Assembly (NCBI RefSeq): GCF_002222055.1 | Contig: NZ_MUGS01000017.1 | Span: 18,850 to 82,849 of the forward strand | Direction of reading: 5' to 3' | Source: Flavobacterium araucananum | GTDB taxonomy: Bacteria; Bacteroidota; Bacteroidia; Flavobacteriales; Flavobacteriaceae | DNA length: 64,000 nucleotides | Shown here: positions 8,081 through 15,434 of the stretch, piece after piece | Numbering within the stretch: position 1 is the first letter of the stretch | How the letters are laid out: each line of letters begins with the position of its first letter | Translations under genes and position numbers: made by a program | Notes under the pieces: generated by a model | Told to the model about the DNA's origin: nothing | Seen by the model: only the letters and a program-made list of their open reading frames with translations | Database searches by the model: none

Positions 8081-8203
8081 ATTCTAAAACCTTCAGATTA
8101 AGATACACTGCTGTGCACCTCTACAGACACCTTTGTTCCTTTGCTCCTCTGAACCTTTGCATCTAAAAAACTTAGAAACTCAGTCCCTCAGAGCCTTAGC
8201 AAC

Positions 8204-9280
8204 TTAGAAAACCTCCGAAGCTTCTTTCAGTTTCTCCATATTGTTAACCAATTGAAGCTCGGCAACAATTTTCTGAATGTCACCATTCATGATATTTCCT
8301 AAATCGTAAAGCGTCAGACCAACTCTGTGATCTGTTACACGACCTTGTGCATAGTTGTACGTACGAATTTTAGCAGATCTGTCTCCAGAACTTACCTGAG
8401 AAGTACGTTTTGTAGCATCTTCGGCTTCTTTTTTTGCCAATTCTTGTTCGTATAAACGAGAACGTAAAACGTTCAACGCTTTGTCTTTATTTTTATGTTG
8501 CGATTTCTGATCCTGACATTGCGCCACCAATCCGGTTGGAATGTGCGTTAAACGTACCGCAGATTTCGTCGTATTTACAGATTGTCCTCCAGGTCCCGAC
8601 GAACAGAAGAAATCAACACGAACATCGTTCATATCAATTTGTACATCAAACTCTTCTGCTTCCGGCAAAACCATTACCGTAGCGGCAGATGTATGCACAC
8701 GACCCTGCGTTTCTGTCTGAGGCACACGTTGTACACGGTGCACACCAGCTTCAAACTTCAAGGTTCCGTAAACATCCTCTCCAGATACTTCAAAAATAAC
8801 CTCTTTGAAACCTCCCGATGTTCCTTCGTTCATATCTACTACAGAAGTTCTCCATCCCTGATTCTCGCAATACTTGGTATACATTCTAAATAAATCTCCT
8901 GCAAAAATACTCGCTTCGTCCCCACCCGTTCCGGCACGAATCTCGACCATCACGTTTTTAGCATCTTCAGGATCTTTAGGGATCAACATAAACTTGATTT
9001 CTTCTTCAAGTTCAGGCAATCTGTCTTTTGCTTCATCTAGTTGCATTTTGGCCATTTCGGTCATATCTGCATCACTTCCGTCAGCAATAATTTCGTTTGC
9101 CTCCTCTATATTAGCCATCAAAAGCACATATTCATCACGCTTTTCAGCCAATGCTTTCAGGTTTTTGTACTCCTGATTCAATTGCACATAACGTTTCTGA
9201 TCAGAAATAACATCCGGCTGGATAATTAAGTCCGAAATCTCATCGAAACGTTGTTTTACTATTTGAAGTCTATCTAACAT
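8204..9280 (-). CDS. prfA: Peptide chain release factor 1
   Basis: The product has 358 aa, full length for RF1, which reads UAA and UAG and triggers release of the finished protein. The GGQ peptidyl-hydrolysis motif is in [20 protein letters not shown]. The codon-recognition tripeptide is P-Q-T in [10 protein letters not shown], of the PxT form typical of RF1 rather than the SPF of RF2. Further family segments: [18 protein letters not shown] and [19 protein letters not shown] [20 protein letters not shown]. It starts at ATG 9280; a -7 element (TAAATTTG) lies at 9312-9305 on the same strand. Its end borders the repeat-rich gap. Confidence 0.97.
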   Translation of the reverse strand: MLDRLQIVKQRFDEISDLIIQPDVISDQKRYVQLNQEYKNLKALAEKRDEYVLLMANIEEANEIIADGSDADMTEMAKMQLDEAKDRLPELEEEIKFMLIPKDPEDAKNVMVEIRAGTGGDEASIFAGDLFRMYTKYCENQGWRTSVVDMNEGTSGGFKEVIFEVSGEDVYGTLKFEAGVHRVQRVPQTETQGRVHTSAATVMVLPEAEEFDVQIDMNDVRVDFFCSSGPGGQSVNTTKSAVRLTHIPTGLVAQCQDQKSQHKNKDKALNVLRSRLYEQELAKKEAEDATKRTSQVSSGDRSAKIRTYNYAQGRVTDHRVGLTLYDLGNIMNGDIQKIVAELQLVNNMEKLKEASEVF

Positions 9281-9304
9281 TTTCTAATTCCTTTTATTGG
9301 AGTG

Positions 9305-9339
9305 CAAATTTACGAAATTTTTGTTTAAAATTCTATCAA
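9305..9339 (-). promoter_or_regulatory. Putative prfA promoter
   Basis: On the minus strand, TTG at 9339-9337 and TAAATTTG at 9312-9305 are 24 bp apart. The -7 element matches TANNTTTG exactly; the spacing is 1 bp longer than usual. Confidence 0.45.
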
Positions 9340-9624
9340 TAACCTTTTGAGTTTTTTAAGGGTGATTTTTGGTGGAATTAGAATTGTTTTTTGGAGCTGT
9401 TTCCTGCTATTCGCTACAATCTTTTGTTCCGCTAAAGCTTCTCAAAAGGATTTTCACTTCTATCAGTAGGGCTTTTATGAATTTCCGTAATATTATTGAA
9501 ATCTAAGGTTTTAGTTTTGAAATATATTAAATCAACTTTTTATTGTTAATTTTATATATTTGATTATCAAACCATTATTTCGCATAAGTCATTTAACTAA
9601 AGAAGCAACCAATAAAATCTAAAC
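9340..9624. other. AT-rich promoter region between prfA and the kinase operon
   Basis: The full gap is 9281-9624. No gene or strong hairpin is seen. TATATTTG at 9555-9562 fits the -7 consensus for the kinase operon; no TTG stands at the usual distance, so the promoter is only partly supported. Confidence 0.4.
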
Positions 9625-10689
9625 ATGACAAATCCATTTCAACATATTCCTGAAGATCAATTAAGTGCTGTTCACTCACTCAAAGGAAAAATTCTACAAA
9701 CAGGCTGGACAGTAATAGAAAAAGCCAAGTCTAAAGCTGGCTCAACAGGAGGAAATTTTTCAGTTTGTTATCTTGTTGAAAAAGATGGGCAAATTGGATT
9801 TTTAAAAGCTATAAATATTTTATCATTTCTAAACTCGAAAATTGATCTTCTAGCTTCTATGACTGAAATGTTAAACACCTATAATTTTGAAAAGGAAATT
9901 TTGAGTCGCTGTAAAAATAAAAATTTATCCAAGGTTTCTAAATTATTAGAAGCTTCATTTGAAAATTTTGAAGGTTTTCTTGTTCCTAATGTATATTATA
10001 TGATTTTCGAAAAAGCTGATAGTGATGTTAGAAATCATTTGAATTTCTCCTCATTAATTGATAATGCATGGAAATTAAAATCTCTTCACAATGTTGCCAC
10101 AGGAATTAAACAACTCCATACCATAAATATTTCTCACCAAGATGTTAAGCCTTCAAATGTTTTCATATTTGAAGATGGAATTTCGAAGGTAGGAGATTTA
10201 GGAAGAGCCTTAAGTGATACAATAATTGCACCACACTCTGAATTAAATTTTTCAGGTGATACGCGATATGCACCACCAGAAGTATTTCACGGTTATGTAA
10301 TACCTGAATGGAAAGATAAAGTTTTTGCTATAGATTGTTATTTACTAGGAAGTATGGCTTCTTTTTATTTCACTGGACAAAATATGACGGCTCTTCTATC
10401 TCAAAAAATTAATTCTTCGATAAATATCCTCTCTCTCAATTTTGAAAATGCTTTAACTTATTGGATAGCTGCTTTTGATGAAGTTTTAGAAGTCATAAAA
10501 GATCATACTCAAGATATTGATGGACAAGATAAATTAATCGAAGCAATAAAAATGTTATGTTATCCAGATCCAAATAAAAGAGGACATTTTAAGAATATCA
10601 AACAAATAGGAAATAATTTTCAAATGGAAAGATTTGTTGAATTGTTCAATCTTTTGGCTAAAAAAGCCGAATACAAAATTACTAAATAA
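9625..10689 (+). CDS. Eukaryotic-like Ser/Thr protein kinase
   Basis: The product has 354 aa. The kinase landmarks are in order: Gly-rich loop at about 39-48 (GSTGGNFSVC), ATP-anchoring K61 (GFLKAI), a helix-C acidic pair at 89-91, catalytic loop HQDVKPSN at 171-178 (D173, K175, N178 all kept), Mg-binding D191 in DLG, APPE at 216-219 and the helix-F Asp237. All residues needed for phosphotransfer are there, so it is predicted active. It has no membrane segment, PASTA or FHA domain. The stop codon is 2 bp before the next start, and that gene overlaps the TPR gene: three genes are translationally linked. Substrate unknown; the TPR protein is a plausible partner. Accessory gene, probably mobile in the lineage. 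Confidence 0.85.
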   Translation: MTNPFQHIPEDQLSAVHSLKGKILQTGWTVIEKAKSKAGSTGGNFSVCYLVEKDGQIGFLKAINILSFLNSKIDLLASMTEMLNTYNFEKEILSRCKNKNLSKVSKLLEASFENFEGFLVPNVYYMIFEKADSDVRNHLNFSSLIDNAWKLKSLHNVATGIKQLHTINISHQDVKPSNVFIFEDGISKVGDLGRALSDTIIAPHSELNFSGDTRYAPPEVFHGYVIPEWKDKVFAIDCYLLGSMASFYFTGQNMTALLSQKINSSINILSLNFENALTYWIAAFDEVLEVIKDHTQDIDGQDKLIEAIKMLCYPDPNKRGHFKNIKQIGNNFQMERFVELFNLLAKKAEYKITK

Positions 10690-10691
10690 AG

Positions 10692-11030
10692 ATGGCAGAT
10701 TTTTTTGAAAAAAAGGATAGACATTTAATTCCAAACTGGAGAAGTTTTGACAATACAGCAAAACTTGGTGAATTAAATGGTAGTAAAAGTATAAAATTAG
10801 ATTCATCTTTTAAACCTGATATATCAGATTTATTAGATGGATGGAACGATTCACAATCTATTGGAATTGCAGGAGATATTTTAGGAGTAGCCCTTGTCTG
10901 CAATCAATCAGACAATCAAACAGTTAAAAACATATCAAAATTTGTACTACAAAATCAAGAAATAGCTTCTAAAGCAATAATTGAAGCTGCAAACAATATT
11001 TTAAAGCCTAAAAGGAAGAAATTCAATTGA
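10692..11030 (+). CDS. Unknown 112-aa protein between kinase and TPR genes
   Basis: I do not recognise a family. The product is soluble. It has a charged N terminus (MADFFEKKDRHLIPNWRSFD), a central stretch with a hydrophobic helix (SIGIAGDILGVALVCNQSD), a predicted C-terminal helix (ISKFVLQNQEIASKAIIEA) and a basic end KPKRKKFN. It starts 2 bp after the kinase stop, and its TGA stop shares two bases with the TTG start of the TPR gene. The tight packing says that it works with the kinase and TPR protein, perhaps as adaptor or kinase substrate; Ser/Thr residues are plentiful. That role is inference. Confidence 0.75.
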   Translation: MADFFEKKDRHLIPNWRSFDNTAKLGELNGSKSIKLDSSFKPDISDLLDGWNDSQSIGIAGDILGVALVCNQSDNQTVKNISKFVLQNQEIASKAIIEAANNILKPKRKKFN

Positions 11031-12235
11031 ATTTGGATATCTCTAACCCAAATGAATTTGGAATTAAAACTAATTTATTAGAAATACATATAAAAATAAA
11101 TAATTTAAAAAAGAAAATAACCAACAGTCCCCACAATCCAGTTCTCTGGGTTGAAATAGCTCGATTTTATTCAATTCTAGGACAAGACAAGAGAGCTGAA
11201 AAAGCTTTATTAAATGCATTATATTTAGCACCTGAAAATCGCTATATTCTTAGAAGTATTTCAAGATTTTACGTTCATATTGGAGATTTTGATTTAGCGC
11301 ACGACATAATTCGAAAAAGCAATTTGACAAAAATAGATCCTTGGCTTATGGCAACGGAAATAGCATTAGCCACTTTAAGAGAAAGAAATTCAATATTTAC
11401 AAAAACTGGAATTCAACTAGTAAATTCAAATAATTTTCATCCTTTCAACGTAAGTGAACTAGCGAGTTCTGTTGCAAGTGTTGAATTAAAAAATGCAAGT
11501 GTAGCAAAAAGTAAAAAATTATTTCAACAATCACTAATCTGCCCAAATGATAATTCTCTAGCTCAAGCAGAATGGGCATCCCAAGAAGACCGAAGTCTTA
11601 TGAATGTTGATCCTAACAAATTTAATTTGGTCAATTCTTTTGAAGCATCAGCAAGAGAATTTTTTGATGGAGGAAATTGGCAAGAATCAATAAACTATTC
11701 AAAAAAATGGTTTTTTGATCAACCATTTTCTAAACTAGGAGTACTTTTTGGAAATGAAGTAGCTTCCAGAAAGTTGAGAGATAATAATCAAGCTGTTGAA
11801 ATTGCGAAACTTGGTCTAATTTCACATCCACACGATCCTCACTTATTAAATAATATTATTTACGCTTTGTCTTTACAAAACAAACTTAACGAAGCCGATC
11901 ACTTTTTAAAAAAAATTAAAAAAGAGGATTTAAATTCGCGCAATTATATAGGAATCTGCCTAACTGCTACTACAGGTCTTTTATATTTTAGAAAAGGTTT
12001 TCATGATCTTGGTCGAAAATATTATGCAGAAGCAATTAAAATTTCTAGTGAAGAAAAACTAACATATTTAAACTCTCTTGCTATTATCAATTATATTAGG
12101 GAAGAAATTTTAATAGGCGAAAATGTGCAAGAGGCCATACCAACTATAGATAAAATTGTAAAAAATAATGTTGGAAAAGATATTGCAGAGGATGCTAAAG
12201 AAGTTCTCGAGTTATACAAAAAAAGTATATTATAG
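11027..12235 (+). CDS. Tetratricopeptide-repeat protein
   Basis: The product has 402 aa and is helical throughout. TPR-like pairs are clear at about 38-100: PVLWVEIARFYSILGQDKRA, EKALLNALYLAPEN, YILRSISRFYVHIGDFDLAH. More can be seen near 215-300 (AVEIAKLGLISHPHDPHLLN, IYALSLQNKLNEADHFLKK). No catalytic domain or signal peptide is seen. The start is taken as TTG at 11027-11029, overlapping the upstream TGA by two bases; no ATG occurs in frame for about 100 codons, and the first TPR would be lost without this start. It probably acts as the protein-binding platform for the kinase. Confidence 0.8.
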   Translation: MNLDISNPNEFGIKTNLLEIHIKINNLKKKITNSPHNPVLWVEIARFYSILGQDKRAEKALLNALYLAPENRYILRSISRFYVHIGDFDLAHDIIRKSNLTKIDPWLMATEIALATLRERNSIFTKTGIQLVNSNNFHPFNVSELASSVASVELKNASVAKSKKLFQQSLICPNDNSLAQAEWASQEDRSLMNVDPNKFNLVNSFEASAREFFDGGNWQESINYSKKWFFDQPFSKLGVLFGNEVASRKLRDNNQAVEIAKLGLISHPHDPHLLNNIIYALSLQNKLNEADHFLKKIKKEDLNSRNYIGICLTATTGLLYFRKGFHDLGRKYYAEAIKISSEEKLTYLNSLAIINYIREEILIGENVQEAIPTIDKIVKNNVGKDIAEDAKEVLELYKKSIL

Positions 12236-12325
12236 ATAGTTACTCAAAGTACTGTTAAAACGCAAGAGTCCCTAATTTATTTGGCGGTGTTCATAAAAGG
12301 CCGAACCTTATAATAGAAATTATTA

Positions 12326-12393
12326 CCCTGCTCTCCGAAGTGTTCCTTCCGAAGCGCTACCCTGCTCTCCAAAGTGTTCCTCCTGAAGCGCTA
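12326..12393. repeat. Two tandem 34-bp repeat units
   Basis: Units 12326-12359 and 12360-12393 both read CCCTGCTCTCC..AGTGTTCC and end GAAGCGCTA, with a few differences. Confidence 0.85.
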
Positions 12394-12590
12394 CGCAAAT
12401 GTCTCTGACTTTGCGTAATTTTTTTACGTTCTTAAAAACTATAAACCTGTCAAAAGTCTCCGGACTTTTCACGAATTGATCAAAAATAATTAATTTTAAA
12501 ACAGGAATGATTATGAAGTCAGAGACTTTGAGATCTTTCTATTTTCAAACAAATTTTAGCAAAAATGGCGCAAAGTCAGAGACATTTGCG
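12394..12590. repeat. 22-bp perfect inverted repeat bracketing about 150 bp
   Basis: Arm 12394-12415 (starting CGCAAATGTCTCTG) is the exact reverse complement of 12569-12590. Each arm also has CGCAAA/TTTGCG at its own ends, so each can fold alone. It lies between the TPR gene and the HEAT gene and carries no reading frame; it looks like a small non-coding mobile or dispersed repeat of the lineage. Confidence 0.85.
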
Positions 12591-12672
12591 CAGCCTTAAC
12601 AAAGACCTTTCATCGCTGGGCACATCTTATTTTAAAAATAAATTATATCTTCAATTTACAAAATTCAAATAA

Positions 12673-13305
12673 ATGGATAATTACTTGATAAACATAATTG
12701 ACAGAATGCTGGACATCAGCGACCACAATATGGAAACTGGTTACGATAGCTCCAAAACAATTTCTTGGCAAGCTTATAGAGAAGCCGAAAATGTTGAAAA
12801 CGCAGAATATGTTCTACAACTAATTACATTTATTGACAACGAAAAAAACAAAAAGAAAAGAGACAAAGCATATTTTCTTCTTGGGCATATTGCAAAAAAC
12901 ACAAGTGATCTAAAAGCCTTAAATTATTTAATTTCTCGTGTTAACAAGGAAATCGATAAATATATAATTTCATCTTTACTGGACAGAATTTCAGATATCA
13001 AAAAACCAATTGAAACAGATTTACAACCATTAATTCAATCAACTAAAAGTGACAAATGGTTAATTCGACATAGTGCTATACAATCTTTAAAAAACTCATC
13101 TGATAGTGATGCAGAAACGGCACTGATTGAAATCCTCAATGATTCTGAGGATCCATACGACTTAGCGTATACAAATGCTACAATAAATAAAATAGGAACA
13201 CTAAGAGCTATACCTTTTTTAGAAAAACATTTAAAAAGCAGAAAAAGAGATGTAAAGGATTCTGCAAAATATGCTATTGAAGAAATAAAAAAAAGATATC
13301 AATAA
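12673..13305 (+). CDS. HEAT-repeat protein
   Basis: The product has 210 aa, helical and soluble. HEAT/PBS-lyase-like units can be seen from about 100 on: SDKWLIRHSAIQSLKNSSDS, DAETALIEILNDSEDPYDLA, then GTLRAIPFLEKHLKSRKRDV and KDSAKYAIEEIKKRY. The N-terminal third (DNYLINIIDRMLDIS...KTISWQAYREAEN) is unassigned. No catalytic motif, so it is probably a protein-binding scaffold. It is set off from the kinase operon by repeats and is likely to have its own promoter. Its codon use and A+T richness look like those of the preceding accessory operon. Confidence 0.75.
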   Translation: MDNYLINIIDRMLDISDHNMETGYDSSKTISWQAYREAENVENAEYVLQLITFIDNEKNKKKRDKAYFLLGHIAKNTSDLKALNYLISRVNKEIDKYIISSLLDRISDIKKPIETDLQPLIQSTKSDKWLIRHSAIQSLKNSSDSDAETALIEILNDSEDPYDLAYTNATINKIGTLRAIPFLEKHLKSRKRDVKDSAKYAIEEIKKRYQ

Positions 13306-13356
13306 ATTAATTTCTTTTGAGCACTTCTTTCTAAATACCCGCTCTACGAAGTATTC

Positions 13357-13370
13357 CCGATAGCTATCGG
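13357..13370. repeat. Perfect 14-bp palindrome, common Bacteroidota intergenic word
   Basis: CCGATAGCTATCGG is a perfect palindrome in the gap after the HEAT gene. Short CCGATAGCTATCGG-type palindromes recur in Bacteroidota intergenic DNA. Confidence 0.6.
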
Positions 13371-13421
13371 AATCGCACAGCAATCGCAACTTTTAATGAT
13401 GTTTTATTTATTAATTTAGAT

Positions 13422-13497
13422 TCACATTTCACCAGACCTCAAATTAAGTTTCTGAAAATCATCCAATACCTCCATCTCCCAGATCGTGAACGCAATC
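13422..13497 (-). pseudogene. Remnant of a paralogue of the gene at 14686-15024 (C-terminal end)
   Basis: Read on the minus strand, this stretch codes for IAFTIWEMEVLDDFQK and ends at TGA (13424-13422). The intact gene 1.2 kb away has IALQLLPDQEMEVLDDLHK at its end. The EMEVLDD block is identical and the DNA is close to identical over about 30 bp, with a 9-bp (3-codon) deletion before it. Upstream the frame meets stop codons, so only a short tail of an old duplicate survives. Confidence 0.5.
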
Positions 13498-13547
13498 AAA
13501 ATCAAAATCAATTTAATTCTTCATCAAAATCATTAAGTCTGTCAATT

Positions 13548-14309
13548 TTAAATGATCTTATTATCTTTTGCAAAAGCCAGCGCTTCGGTAAAATTTTTAA
13601 CTTCAAAAGTTTCAAAAATTTTTCTTCTGTAATATTTTATCGTATCCGGAGAAACAAACATTTTTTCGGCAATCTGATTTATGGTTAAACCCTGAGCATA
13701 TAACCGAAGTATTTCTAATTCTTTGTCTTTTAATTTTAATTTATTTTTTGCAATCCAGACTTTATCAGATAAATCAAATTTCCATAAAGTATCTGAACCC
13801 TGTTTGTTTATAATAATGTTTCCGGCTTTTTTATTGTGTGAAATAGAAACCAGACACAACGATTTCCAAACTGCCCCTTCCTGATTAAGAAAAAGAGGGG
13901 TTAGTTTATGATTAATAAGAATGGGTTTGTCATGTTTACCTTTTAAATGAAAATCATAAGATATGCTGTATAATTTTCGTTCGTCATTGTTAGGTAGTTT
14001 ATCATAAAAATCAAATCCGGCACTGTTGATCGTATTTAATAACTGTAGATCTTCTGTTGGAACATTATTAAAATAGAATTCATAGCCCATTTCAAGAACT
14101 TCTTCTGCCGAAAAACCACATAAAAACAAAGGATTGTTGGATACATATTCGAACTTCATTTCTTCGTAATCAATTACATAAATGCTTTGATACGTTATTT
14201 TTGCAAAAGATTTTACAACTTCCAAATAATTACCAAACTGAAATTTGTCTGCCTCCGATGTGGCTGCTATCTTGTTGCGGCTGAGTAAAGATTTTTTTTC
14301 GTTTTCCAT
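13548..14309 (-). CDS. PAS-LuxR transcriptional regulator
   Basis: The product has 253 aa. The N-terminal part (about 25-130) has a PAS-like sensor fold (YQSIYVIDYEEMKFEYVSNN, LCGFSAEEVLEMGYEFY). The C-terminal 60 residues form the LuxR/GerE HTH: LKLKDKELEILRLYAQGLTI, NQIAEKMFVSPDTIKYYRRK, IFETFEVKNFTEALAFAK. There is no receiver domain, so it is not a classical response regulator. It is transcribed away from the small membrane protein at 14399; the 90-bp gap between them is likely to hold both promoters. Ligand and targets unknown. Such PAS-LuxR pairs are frequent in Flavobacteriaceae. Confidence 0.85.
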   Translation of the reverse strand: MENEKKSLLSRNKIAATSEADKFQFGNYLEVVKSFAKITYQSIYVIDYEEMKFEYVSNNPLFLCGFSAEEVLEMGYEFYFNNVPTEDLQLLNTINSAGFDFYDKLPNNDERKLYSISYDFHLKGKHDKPILINHKLTPLFLNQEGAVWKSLCLVSISHNKKAGNIIINKQGSDTLWKFDLSDKVWIAKNKLKLKDKELEILRLYAQGLTINQIAEKMFVSPDTIKYYRRKIFETFEVKNFTEALAFAKDNKII

Positions 14310-14398
14310 CCTATAAAAATACTAAAAACTACACAAAAGTGTAAAATGAATTTAAAATCTATTACTTTTTTTTGTACTAAGTTTTAACTCTTTTTATT

Positions 14399-14644
14399 AT
14401 GAGAAATAAATCAGTATCAGATTCTAGTTTAAGAGAACTAACTAAGAATAGAAAAGCGTTAAAAATAATTATTATCGGGTTAGGTATTTTATGGATTATT
14501 ATCTTGACCTGGATTATTAGTATCCCAAAATACAAGTTAATTTTTACGCTTTTAACTCTTGCGATTACAACAATTGTCCCTATTTTAATTTTTATGAGTC
14601 TAATAGATTCCGAAATTAAAAAACGTAATTCGCAGAACAGTTAA
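14399..14644 (+). CDS. Small two-helix membrane protein of unknown function
   Basis: The product has 81 aa with two hydrophobic segments at about 21-41 (LKIIIIGLGILWIIILTWII) and 48-68 (LIFTLLTLAITTIVPILIFM), and charged ends. It looks like the small inner-membrane proteins of Flavobacterium that are sometimes annotated after redox-active disulfide protein 2, but no Cys is present. It is divergent from the PAS-LuxR gene and may be its target; that is inference from position. Confidence 0.6.
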   Translation: MRNKSVSDSSLRELTKNRKALKIIIIGLGILWIIILTWIISIPKYKLIFTLLTLAITTIVPILIFMSLIDSEIKKRNSQNS

Positions 14645-14685
14645 TGAATCACGAGCAGGACGCTCACGCCAGCCATACGCAAAAC

Positions 14686-15024
14686 TTACATTTTATCAGC
14701 GTGCAAACAAATCTTATGCAAATCATCCAATACTTCCATCTCCTGATCTGGTAAAAGTTGCAAGGCAATTTCAAGCAAAGTCACTATATTAATATCTGTA
14801 TCTGATTCAAAATTTGCCAAACTTCTAGCTTCCTTATTCATTAAAACAATACTTGCTTTTAGGAGATCTGAAACCATTATATTAAGTTCGTTATATCCGG
14901 AAACCTTTAGCGGTATGCTAAACGAGTTATCGCTACCCGTTTCTTGTTTTAGTTTCTTGAATTTATTGATTCTATTCATAGATTCTAAAAAATCTGTGAC
15001 TTGTTTTGTATGTTGTATTTCCAT
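14686..15024 (-). CDS. Unknown 112-aa protein
   Basis: I do not recognise a family with certainty. The product is soluble and helical, without signal or membrane segment: MEIQHTKQVTDFLESMNRIN, a central FSIPLKVSGYNELNIMVSDLL, and a C-terminal LLEIALQLLPDQEMEVLDD. It carries a His and two Cys residues but no clear metal site. It is convergent with the small membrane protein. A truncated relative lies at 13422-13497, so the gene has been copied locally. Likely real because of its even codon pattern and its degenerate copy. Confidence 0.6.
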   Translation of the reverse strand: MEIQHTKQVTDFLESMNRINKFKKLKQETGSDNSFSIPLKVSGYNELNIMVSDLLKASIVLMNKEARSLANFESDTDINIVTLLEIALQLLPDQEMEVLDDLHKICLHADKM

Positions 15025-15434
15025 AATTGAATTTTAGTTGATTGCTAGATTTCTAATTCTTTTTTATCGAAACGAAATTACAAGTAATAGATGATTTTTA
15101 AGGGATTGTATACAATCGGTTGTATACCACCGATATCTATTGCATTGATTTACGGCTTCACGTAAAGGATTTAAATCTAAACAAGTTACTTTTGATAAAA
15201 GCTTTCTAATCCATTTTTAAACCCATAAAAAACCAAACCAATGAAACTAATACTTTGTTTAAAATTGCTAAATCCTTAAAAAATAAATCCAGGCGATTTA
15301 ATTAAAGATTTATAAAAATGTAAATGTTTGCAGATTTAAAATATGGATATTGAATATCTACATTAATTTGCTTTTTTTTTACCACTATATAAATACAGAA
15401 TAATATTAATCATGTAAAATATTTTAAAAAGAAT
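15025..15434. other. 410-bp gap holding a duplicated promoter and gene start
   Basis: Apart from the direct repeat at 15185-15255 (copy A) and a dispersed repeat upstream of it (about 15149-15184), no feature is seen. The ATG at 15241 opens a frame MKLILCLKLLNP and then stops at once. The DNA from 15257 to 15434 is very A+T-rich and should contain the methyltransferase promoter. Confidence 0.55.
15149..15255 (+). repeat. Direct repeat copy A: promoter, leader and first codons of the 16814 gene
   Basis: 15185-15255 matches 16768-16828 base for base, apart from a 10-bp gap in the leader. The stretch covers a TACTTTTG (-7 like) element, an AAACCCATAAAAAACC leader and ATGAAACTAATACTT, the first five codons. 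In copy A the reading frame dies after 12 codons; in copy B it goes on into the intact gene. The upstream TTTACGGCTTCACGTAA is shared with copy C at 19350-19411. Confidence 0.8.

Larger units (their letters stand above)
7461..8203. other. 743-bp repeat-rich gap without a convincing gene
   Basis: The interval holds two related repeat units each ending in a strong hairpin (7646-7759 and 7964-8073), two small perfect hairpins between them (CCCAAG at 7841-7846 with CTTGGG at 7854-7859; CAATGGTT at 7932-7939 with AACCATTG at 7942-7949) and, at about 8095-8200, an inverted relative of the same CTGAGG/CTAAGG-type words. A 32-codon frame at 7485-7583 is too weak to call. Confidence 0.7.
12236..12672. 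other. 437-bp gap with tandem and inverted repeats
   Basis: No gene. It holds two tandem 34-bp units (12326-12359, 12360-12393) and a 22-bp perfect inverted repeat (12394-12415 with 12569-12590). Between the arms is a small hairpin (AAAGTC/GACTTT around 12458-12475). Confidence 0.75.

Noticed and set aside
8434..9229. Several frames on the + strand opposite prfA
   Set aside because: Shadows of a conserved gene in other frames; no domain.
9625..10689. Kinase as a known single-gene anti-phage kinase (Stk2) or a PASTA kinase
   Set aside because: No PASTA domain or membrane segment; the gene is part of a three-gene unit unlike these.
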